This document shows positions 32,990 through 37,637 of a stretch of 37,637 nt of DNA, one piece after another. The DNA comes from a virus. Where the stretch lies: IMG/VR virus record IMGVR_UViG_3300042691_040044, positions 1-37,637 of that record. The stretch is one strand, 5' to 3'. The translations under genes and the position numbers were made by a program. Each line of letters begins with the position of its first letter. Position 1 is the stretch's first letter. The notes beneath the pieces are model-generated. The model made no database searches. It had not been told where the DNA came from and saw only the letters and a program-made list of their open reading frames with translations.

Positions 32990-33199
32990 TCAGCCTTTGT
33001 TGCTTCGGATGCAAATGTCGACCGAGACGGGTTGCACCAAGCAACGTCGGTCAAAATTTATTTTCGTGCCAGTCTGAAGGTCGATAACCAAGTCGTCGCT
33101 AGCCTTGAGGTACAAATTTCCACGGGACAAGAAAAAGTCGCCTGAAAGCAGGCGTTCTATTTTTGTTCCGGTTTGAGGTCGGTCGTCGATGATTGCCAT
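32990..33199 (-). CDS. Small hypothetical protein, first gene of methylase cassette
   Basis: A 69-aa protein. The start at 33199 (MAIIDDRPQTG) has GGAG about 10 nt upstream. It is beta-rich (GDFFLSRGNLYLKASDDLV, then IDLQTGTKINFD) and ends basic. No family is recognised. It is the gene of this operon closest to the probable attP. Confidence 0.55.
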   Translation of the reverse strand: MAIIDDRPQTGTKIERLLSGDFFLSRGNLYLKASDDLVIDLQTGTKINFDRRCLVQPVSVDICIRSNKG

Positions 33200-33222
33200 A
33201 GTCAATTGCTCCAGAAAATAGG

Positions 33223-33428
33223 ACCCGTGCGCCGCCCCGTACACAGGGGCGAAATCGCCGAGAAAAGTTCGGTTTGTTGGACCCCTTGCAGGGGTACTTC
33301 CCATCTTTTTTCAACGCGGCCATTTCCACATGGACCGCGTTTTTTATTGGTTTTGTGCCACCACAGACCACCGTCCATACATGTTGTCCCCGTGCGCAGC
33401 CCCGTGCGCTAGGTTGCGCCCCGTGCGC
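33223..33428. other. Probable attP region
   Basis: The region at the 3' end of the integrase gene has CCCGTGCGC-type direct repeats in two clusters: 33224-33232 with a variant CCCCGTACAC at 33235-33244, and CCCCGTGCGC at 33388-33397, 33400-33409 and 33419-33428. Between them are ACCCC/GGGGT at 33281-33295 (5-nt spacer), and overlapping the left cluster GCCCC/GGGGC at 33234-33250 (7-nt spacer), either of which could be a core crossover site. Clusters of arm-type sites flanking a core are the layout of phage attP. The host attB is unknown. Confidence 0.5.
33314..33346 (+). terminator. Rightward terminator-like hairpin inside the att region
   Basis: ACGCGGCCAT (33314-33323) pairs with ATGG-A-CCGCGT (33330-33340, one bulged A), followed by TTTTTTT. 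It would stop rightward transcription only. No rightward gene lies nearby, so it may insulate the integrase operon from antisense transcription. Confidence 0.6.
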
Positions 33429-34548
33429 GGGTTGGTTCGTTTTTCGGTGGTTCTTGGACGGTCCCGCAAGCAGCCGCCCAGTGGTCGGGAGTCACGCGTA
33501 AATAGTGGTCCTTGGCCACGCGTTCGGAGTGTCCGAGCCAACTGTCGCAGACGTGCCCGGGAAACCGTTCCTCGAGATCCGTGCGACAAGCAGCCCGCAG
33601 ATTGTGCCAGAGTTTTGGCCATGGTTGCACGCCCGCAGTGCGACAGGCCGTCAGTGCCCAGGTTCGCCACTGAGTCGCCGCCGACGCACGGCACTGGTTG
33701 AACACCCACGGCGTAGCCGGTGCCGAGTCGAACAAGGCGGCCATGGCCGTGCGTGCCGTATCGAACAGGGGAACCACTCGCAAGCCGGTTTTTGTACCGC
33801 TCGGGACAGTAAGCCGGTTTTCGTGCCAGTCAATGTTTGCCCAGGTCAGGGCCAAAGGTTCGTGTGGGACTCGCAGACCGCACCACCGGGCCAGTGCGAA
33901 CAACGCACGCCCCTCGAGGGTAGCGAAGCCATCCAGGACACGCCGAGCCGTTTCCGCGTCGACATAGATTTGCCGCGTGTTGTCGACCCCACGCCCGAGC
34001 TTGATTCCAGAAAACGGATTGGCGGTGATCAACTTGGCGTCGATCGCCGCCGCGAAAACCTGGGAACACCGCCCGATGATCTTGGCCGCGTGAGACGTCG
34101 ACACCGCGAGCCCCAAATCTCGAGAGAATGTCTTCGCATCCAAGGCCGTGATTTCATTCAACGTTTGAGTCGGCCAACGTTGCGACACATGGAGCAATGC
34201 GGTTTGCCAGCCCTTGCGAGTCGAAACCGAAAAATCCGATCGGGATCCAACGTACTGAGCCCACCAATCGAGCAACGCAGGCGTCGTGTTTGACTTCCAC
34301 GAACTGAGCAAACCAGCCCCACGCAGAGCCTCCAAAAACGATGGAGAGCACGCGGCCAACCACGCGGCCAATTCCGGCGTTGGCGGTTCGCCGATTCGGG
34401 CCAGGCGTCCGAGCTGCTCGGCGCGCAGCCGCACCGACTGGGCCGCGCTCGAGGGGATCTTGCCCAGATAGATCTTCCTCGCAGGGCCAACGGGCATGGC
34501 GATTTCTAAATACCAACCGCCCCGGGCATGCTTCCAAACGCTAGCCAT
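33409..34548 (-). CDS. int: Tyrosine integrase
   Basis: A 379-aa tyrosine recombinase. Residues about 1-55 form an arm-binding-type N-terminal region, 90-185 the core-binding domain and 195-355 the catalytic domain. Likely catalytic residues are R226 (CGLRVPHEPLAL), K253 (GTKTG), H315 and R318 (WHNLR), H340 (WLGH) and Y349 (KDHYLRV). It catalyses integration at attP/attB and, with the excisionase, excision. It overlaps the excisionase-like gene by 8 nt, and its 3' end lies inside the cluster of direct repeats of the probable attP. Full length for the family. Confidence 0.93.
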   Translation of the reverse strand: MASVWKHARGGWYLEIAMPVGPARKIYLGKIPSSAAQSVRLRAEQLGRLARIGEPPTPELAAWLAACSPSFLEALRGAGLLSSWKSNTTPALLDWWAQYVGSRSDFSVSTRKGWQTALLHVSQRWPTQTLNEITALDAKTFSRDLGLAVSTSHAAKIIGRCSQVFAAAIDAKLITANPFSGIKLGRGVDNTRQIYVDAETARRVLDGFATLEGRALFALARWCGLRVPHEPLALTWANIDWHENRLTVPSGTKTGLRVVPLFDTARTAMAALFDSAPATPWVFNQCRASAATQWRTWALTACRTAGVQPWPKLWHNLRAACRTDLEERFPGHVCDSWLGHSERVAKDHYLRVTPDHWAAACGTVQEPPKNEPTRARGAT

Positions 34549-34789
34549 GGAGCCACCGTTCGATTGCCCGGTGTGTGATCAATAGCGATTTGCCGGCGCG
34601 TTTGGTGGGAAGTTGCCCACCGTTGACCAAGCCTTCGACGACGCGCTTCGAGACACCGAGCATGGTCGCCGTTTCGGCCAACGTATAAGCGACGCGGGGC
34701 AGGGCGGGGCGCGTGCGCTCGAGTTGATCGGCAAGGCCTCTGGCCAATTCCGCCAAGAGGGCGGGTTGCGTTTCGGTTTCGGTTTCCAT
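34541..34789 (-). CDS. Excisionase/MerR-type HTH protein
   Basis: An 82-aa protein. Residues about 35-82 form a DNA-binding winged helix of the excisionase (helix_turn_helix_17) type: YTLAETATMLGVSKRVVEGL followed by a GQLPTKRAGKSLLIT wing and a C-terminal AIERWLHG. Overlap with the integrase start supports the excisionase role. The start at 34789 (METETETQ) is preferred over one at 34843 that would add 18 residues through a strong hairpin. Confidence 0.75.
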   Translation of the reverse strand: METETETQPALLAELARGLADQLERTRPALPRVAYTLAETATMLGVSKRVVEGLVNGGQLPTKRAGKSLLITHRAIERWLHG

Positions 34790-34792
34790 CGA

Positions 34793-34813
34793 GGCCCCAA
34801 AAAAGCTGGGGCC
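34793..34813 (-). promoter_or_regulatory. Hairpin in the leader of the excisionase-like gene
   Basis: On the leftward RNA, GGCCCCA and TGGGGCC make a perfect 7-bp stem with a 7-nt loop, ending 3 nt before the ATG at 34789. The only SD-like GGGG is inside the stem, so translation may be regulated by opening the hairpin. Confidence 0.5.
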
Positions 34814-34839
34814 GTGTTGCAAGCACAGCAACATGATAA

Positions 34840-35061
34840 TCAACCGTCAAACCGAATCAAGTATTTCAAGGCAGCCAAAGCGATTATGCCGAGCAAAAAA
34901 ACAGCCCATCCGTTTGGGATCGCTAAGTTCAGGCCGATGAACGCAAAGAACGCCGAGTACAAAACCACATACAAAATCCAGAGCCAATCAATCCCGTAGT
35001 TGCCCTCATTTGGCGTTTGGTTTTCTTGGCGTTCCGGTTCATTGTTCGGTTGGTTTGTCAT
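34840..35061 (-). CDS. Two-span membrane protein
   Basis: A 73-aa protein with a hydrophilic, Asn/Gln/Glu-rich N-terminus and two hydrophobic segments (about 26-46 and 51-69). Overlaps the upstream gene by 23 nt, so it is translationally linked. Small membrane proteins expressed with lysogeny genes are often superinfection-exclusion proteins; this is an inference only. Confidence 0.6.
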   Translation of the reverse strand: MTNQPNNEPERQENQTPNEGNYGIDWLWILYVVLYSAFFAFIGLNLAIPNGWAVFLLGIIALAALKYLIRFDG

Positions 35062-35353
35062 TTTCTGGATTTCTCAATGGGGAACGTGGTTTGAGTTGGC
35101 CTGGTTCGAGTGGCGTACCGGCCCGATGCAACCAAATCGCTTTTTGAATTGCAGCGACGGTGGATTCCAACGCACCTAGGGCACGTTCTAGCGTCAGCCG
35201 GTTGTGGGCCGCAATGGTTTTTGACTCTGTGGCTTCTGCAAGCGTGCGAAACTCCGCGAAAATTTCCCCCGCTAGCTGGAGTTGCCGTTCTACCGACGCA
35301 ATTTCATCGATCGTGAAAACGTGAGCGCGATCTACTGATTTTTTCTTTGCCAT
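35039..35353 (-). CDS. Helical hypothetical protein, first gene of the leftward operon
   Basis: A 104-aa protein starting at ATG 35353 with an excellent SD (GGAGGAAAA). An upstream in-frame ATG at 35374 is less likely. Residues about 15-85 are helical (ASVERQLQLAGEIFAEFRTL), with a basic N-terminus and a Pro/Arg C-terminus. It does not look like a classical CI repressor. It is the first product from the presumed leftward promoter. Confidence 0.6.
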   Translation of the reverse strand: MAKKKSVDRAHVFTIDEIASVERQLQLAGEIFAEFRTLAEATESKTIAAHNRLTLERALGALESTVAAIQKAIWLHRAGTPLEPGQLKPRSPLRNPENDKPTEQ

Positions 35354-35369
35354 GCTTTTCCTCCAGTCA

Positions 35370-35397
35370 ATCATAACACGCCTAGAGAATTTTGCAA
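35370..35397 (-). promoter_or_regulatory. Leftward promoter of the lysogeny operon
   Basis: On the minus strand, TTGCAA (35392-35397) and TATGAT (35370-35375) are separated by 16 nt, close to the sigma-70 consensus. The predicted start lies at about 35363, so the RNA would begin at or within the GGAGG of the first gene. Confidence 0.6.
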
Positions 35398-35421
35398 GTT
35401 TTTTGTGGAACGCAAGTGACT

Positions 35422-35434
35422 ATCGGATAACGAT
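35422..35434. promoter_or_regulatory. Possible operator in the divergent switch region
   Basis: ATCG-GATAA-CGAT is a short inverted repeat halfway between the two promoters. A second palindrome, TTTTTGCAAAAA (35489-35500), lies within the rightward promoter. Either may bind a regulator. Confidence 0.35.
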
Positions 35435-35483
35435 TTAGAAAAAACTAGAAACTAAACAGTGTGCAGAAATGATTTTCGCGCCG

Positions 35484-35510
35484 TTGCATTTTTGCAAAAA
35501 CGTGTATGCT
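35484..35510 (+). promoter_or_regulatory. Rightward early promoter, possibly for a leaderless mRNA
   Basis: TTGCAT (35484-35489) and TATGCT (35505-35510) are 15 nt apart, slightly short. A start about 7-10 nt downstream would fall at or just before the ATG at 35520. The ATG has no SD, which fits a leaderless transcript. Confidence 0.5.
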
Positions 35511-35519
35511 TACCTAACC

Positions 35520-35735
35520 ATGCCACGCAACAAAAAACAAAAACGCACTATTTCACGCGGTTTGACCGCAGCGGATTACCACCGTTTACGCCGTCGCATC
35601 ATTGCGGGGGAGTTGACGTGGGAGCTGGCCGTTCAGTGCGGCTTGTGTTTGCCGCAGCGTGGAGCCCGCAAGCCCTTAGGACGCCCTCAGAAAAAGACAG
35701 GCCGTGTTGCAAGCACGCCTAAGGGGGAGTCGTGA
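35520..35735 (+). CDS. Small basic HTH-like protein, first early gene
   Basis: A 71-aa basic protein (MPRNKKQKRTISRGLTAADY). The central part RLRRRIIAGELTWELAVQCG looks like a short helix-turn-helix; the C-terminus is basic. A longer reading from ATG 35469 would cross the probable promoter and is rejected. It may be the Cro/CII-type regulator of the switch, but no family is recognised. The next gene is GTGA-coupled. Confidence 0.6.
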   Translation: MPRNKKQKRTISRGLTAADYHRLRRRIIAGELTWELAVQCGLCLPQRGARKPLGRPQKKTGRVASTPKGES

Positions 35736-36028
35736 GTATCGAAAGCGAAACCAATCGCGACCGTGTCTATCACGCGTTGCAGGATTTGCCCGACGTAAAG
35801 CAGCGGATTGTGCGACTACTGGAACGCAAACCAAACGGTTTAACTCGGCATGAAATAGCCGCCGAGTTAGGTCTGCCGTTGAGTTCCGTGTGTGGCAGGG
35901 TAAAGGAATTAGAGTCCGACGGATGGGTCCATTCCACCGGAGAAACCCGAGAGACCCAGTATGGGAAACCGGCCACGGTGGTGTGCATGACGCATCGAAA
36001 CCGACCGGTTCAGTTGGAATTGTTTTGA
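35732..36028 (+). CDS. Winged-helix regulator
   Basis: A 98-aa protein with a clear winged helix: VKQRIVRLLERKPNGLTRHE, IAAELGLPLSSVCGRVKEL (recognition helix), and a wing (DGWVHSTGETRETQYGKPA). GTG start with GGGGGAG upstream. It resembles small MarR/IclR-type or phage early regulators. A strong terminator immediately follows. Confidence 0.75.
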   Translation: MSIESETNRDRVYHALQDLPDVKQRIVRLLERKPNGLTRHEIAAELGLPLSSVCGRVKELESDGWVHSTGETRETQYGKPATVVCMTHRNRPVQLELF

Positions 36029-36038
36029 GCAACAACGG

Positions 36039-36093
36039 GCACGCCCCGGGGCCGAAGATTGCGCGGCGTCACCAACCCGGGGCGTGCTTTTTT
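36039..36093 (+). terminator. Strong intrinsic terminator within the early operon
   Basis: GCACGCCCCGGG (36039-36050) pairs perfectly over 12 bp with CCCGGGGCGTGC (36076-36087), with a 25-nt loop and six T residues (36088-36093). It lies between two early genes and 10 nt before the SD of the second. Downstream early expression would need read-through or antitermination. Confidence 0.88.
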
Positions 36094-36108
36094 GAAATGG
36101 AGGTAAAA

Positions 36109-36675
36109 ATGGTGAAGCGTCTTAAGAATTACTTGGTCGACCAGTTCGACGAACAGCTACGGATTGGGCAGTGTTATGGGGTCCATCTCAATGGGGACCA
36201 AACACGGGCAACGGTTTGGATGGTTGTTGATTTCGTTCGTGGTACCGCCTACATGGCGGAAGTCGACACGACTAAACCACGGGTGATGGACCCAAAGAAC
36301 CCGAGACCCGATGGGTGGCCGTCTATGACCGGCAAGGCGACCCGGTACACGAATCTCACCGCTGGGTTGTTGTCTTTCGTGCGGTTGGACTCGGAGTACC
36401 GCGAAGTCGCCCAGCTTGCACAACCAGCCAAGGCCGAACGTGCAAAGAATTTGCGTCGGGGCTTGGCCGCTATCGCCAAGGAAGCCAGCGCACTGCGATC
36501 CAAGCAGCGGCGGTTGATGCAGGAAGTGGCCTTGGCCCTCGAGGGATCTGTCGATCCAACCGACTTGGGCGACATGGTGGCGACGTTCATTCGCGACGAT
36601 TCCAGCCACGTGACGGTCGACGAGTTCGTTCGCGTCTACTCCGAATCGCTAGAGCGAAGCGAAGTAGAGGAATAG
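36109..36675 (+). CDS. Hypothetical early protein
   Basis: A 188-aa protein. ATG 36109 with GGAGG at 36099-36103. The N-terminal half is beta-rich (IGQCYGVHLNGDQTRATVWM), the C-terminal half a coiled coil (AKEASALRSKQRRLMQEVAL). No family is recognised. It precedes the DUF1064 gene by 2 nt, so both are probably in one operon for recombination or replication. Confidence 0.65.
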   Translation: MVKRLKNYLVDQFDEQLRIGQCYGVHLNGDQTRATVWMVVDFVRGTAYMAEVDTTKPRVMDPKNPRPDGWPSMTGKATRYTNLTAGLLSFVRLDSEYREVAQLAQPAKAERAKNLRRGLAAIAKEASALRSKQRRLMQEVALALEGSVDPTDLGDMVATFIRDDSSHVTVDEFVRVYSESLERSEVEE

Positions 36676-36677
36676 CG

Positions 36678-37040
36678 ATGCCCAAGCGAAGCCGACCGAC
36701 GACCAGCACCAAACGGTTGATGGCAGCCCTCACCGGCAAGACCGGGCACAAATACGGGGCCAAGCCGACGACCGTGGACGGCAAACGGTTTGCTTCGAAA
36801 CGCGAGGCGCGTCGGTACGCCGAATTGAAGCTGCTCGAGCAAGCCGGAAAGATCGCCGCGTTGCGATGCCAAGTTCGGTACCGCCTAGTTCAGGTGGTCC
36901 ACTACGTTGCCGATTTCGTCTACACCGAAAACGGCCAACAGATTGTCGAAGACGTAAAGGGTTTCAAAACCCGCGAATACAAGGCCAAAAAGAAAATGAT
37001 GGCCGCACAACACGACATTGAAATCAGGGAGACGCGATAG
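36678..37040 (+). CDS. DUF1064 protein, putative phage nuclease
   Basis: A 120-aa protein matching DUF1064: HKYGAKPTTVDGKRFASKRE, ARRYAELKLLEQAGKIAALR, YVADFVYTE, VEDVKGFKTREYKAKKKMM. The E..D..EVK-like arrangement (E in SKREARRY, D in VADFVY, ED and K in VEDVKG) is the PD-(D/E)XK nuclease pattern, and this family is linked to resolvase-like enzymes in phages. The ATG at 36678 follows AGAGGA by about 7 nt. The stop shares a base with the next start. Confidence 0.85.
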   Translation: MPKRSRPTTSTKRLMAALTGKTGHKYGAKPTTVDGKRFASKREARRYAELKLLEQAGKIAALRCQVRYRLVQVVHYVADFVYTENGQQIVEDVKGFKTREYKAKKKMMAAQHDIEIRETR

Positions 37041-37291
37041 TGACGATAGTTATAGTGACGACAGTTAAGCAGCCGGACAAAGAAATAGCGATGACCTTCG
37101 ATCGCCGCCGAGTCGAGTTCGATGGACCTTGGTTAAGGAAAAACGCGGATCTTTTTGGGTACACGCAAGCGAAGGATGGCGTATGGGTCCCAAAGAGCGA
37201 TTTGGAAGCATACGAAAACGGAACGCGGTTGTTCGAGCACGGTGAGCCTGTAGTTGAGCCGCCGGAACCAACCATTCCGCCCGCTATCTAG
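37040..37291 (+). CDS. Small hypothetical early protein
   Basis: An 83-aa protein. GTG start supported by AGGGAG (37026-37031) 8 nt upstream and sharing a base with the previous stop. It is acidic with a Pro-rich end (PVVEPPEPTIPPAI). Unknown family. Confidence 0.6.
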   Translation: MTIVIVTTVKQPDKEIAMTFDRRRVEFDGPWLRKNADLFGYTQAKDGVWVPKSDLEAYENGTRLFEHGEPVVEPPEPTIPPAI

Positions 37292-37366
37292 GCGATTGGA
37301 ATTAAGGAGTTTTCTGTAACGGAGATAGTTTAAATAAAACTCCCGGTTTTAATTAGCGTTCTTGGC

Positions 37367-37552
37367 GTGTTGATCGAGGCCATTTCCAAGGAATACCCAA
37401 AGGCCACATTCAGGCAAGATGGGTACCATTTGGTTATTGAGCAAATTGATTTCCTGGGCGACGAATTGGTCGGAGAAAAACTACTCAGTGTTGTGGAAGA
37501 GGCCAAAGGTGAGCCCCTCGGGGAAGGCCAGCTTGCAAGCGAAACCCAATAA
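37367..37552 (+). CDS. Small hypothetical protein at the end of the early operon
   Basis: A 61-aa protein (GTG 37367). Alpha/beta pattern with YHLVIEQIDFLGDELVGEKL and an acidic C-terminus (VVEEAKGEPLGEG). No SD is seen near the GTG; an AAGGAG at 37305-37310 is not linked to a usable start. The 75-nt gap upstream holds nothing recognisable. Confidence 0.45.
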   Translation: MLIEAISKEYPKATFRQDGYHLVIEQIDFLGDELVGEKLLSVVEEAKGEPLGEGQLASETQ

Positions 37553-37596
37553 GTTGCAAGCGGTTTCAGGTCCGGAACGCAGCGACGCCTAAACCG
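37531..37596. other. Hairpin cluster at the circle junction
   Basis: CGGTTT-c-AGG (37561-37570) pairs with CCT-AAACCG (37588-37596), a 9-bp bulged stem whose apical sequence begins TCCGGAA. An alternative stem pairs GAAACC (37541-37546) with GGTTTC (37562-37567), so the two are mutually exclusive. TTGCAAGCG occurs three times nearby (37533, 37554, 302). Confidence 0.45.
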
Positions 37597-37637
37597 TGAA
37601 TCGAATTTGGGGGGGCACGACACAACCGAGGGCGTGA
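37569..37637. repeat. Terminal direct repeat, right copy
   Basis: Identical to bases 1-69; closes the circle. See the left copy. Confidence 0.95.

Noticed and set aside
37330-37623. Leftward 97-codon frame across the right end
   Set aside because: Overlaps the rightward gene and the junction hairpins; low-complexity Ser/Pro-rich translation and no ribosome site.

Overview
The window looks like one complete, circular temperate siphophage genome. Bases 1-69 recur exactly at 37569-37637, so the unit length is about 37,568 bp, and coding capacity is nearly full. Gene content is that of a tailed dsDNA phage with a lambda/Mu-style head: GpA-type terminase, lambda-type portal, and a prohead protease fused to the major capsid protein. 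There is a long tail tape measure and a tyrosine integrase. The host cannot be named from the sequence. The moderately GC-rich composition, frequent GTG starts, many weak Shine-Dalgarno sites and the general character of the proteins made me think of a planctomycete or a relative, but this is a weak inference.

Layout. (a) 35.35-35.52 kb is a divergent switch region: leftward lysogeny genes start at 35353 and rightward early genes at 35520. (b) The rightward early region runs 35520-37552, crosses the circle junction through about 440 bp of structured non-coding DNA, and continues 428-6076. It holds a winged-helix protein, a DUF1064 nuclease-like protein, DUF5131, a membrane di-iron fatty-acid-hydroxylase-like enzyme, a replication-type winged-helix protein, an HNH endonuclease, an ASCH-like protein and several small zinc or HTH proteins. 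(c) 6110-12297 is the head and neck module. (d) 12307-15629 is a block of surface or fibre-like proteins (collagen-like, beta-rich, LamG-like). (e) 15633-18146 is the tail tube module, with a probable -1 ribosomal frameshift at the tail chaperone position. (f) 18184-20550 is a candidate lysis/exported-protein block: subtilisin-like protease, secreted Pro-rich protein, holin-like protein. (g) 20554-23177 holds the terminase subunits, in an unusual internal position. (h) 23272-30941 holds a small HTH protein, the tape measure protein and the tail-tip proteins, ending at a terminator near 31.1 kb.

(i) The leftward strand from 35353 down to 33409 holds two small proteins, an excisionase-like protein and the integrase. 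The probable attP (33223-33428) lies just past the end of the integrase gene. Beyond it, still leftward, is a four-gene cassette (33199-31252) ending in a D12-class adenine methyltransferase. Integration at attP would put this cassette at the opposite prophage end from the integrase, the usual place for accessory genes.

The most interesting signals are the textbook -1 frameshift site at 18020-18071, the phage-borne fatty-acid hydroxylase, the structured non-coding region around the circle junction, the subtilase-centred candidate lysis block with no recognisable endolysin, the methylase cassette beside attP, and a set of RNA hairpins that appear to gate the early and excisionase genes.
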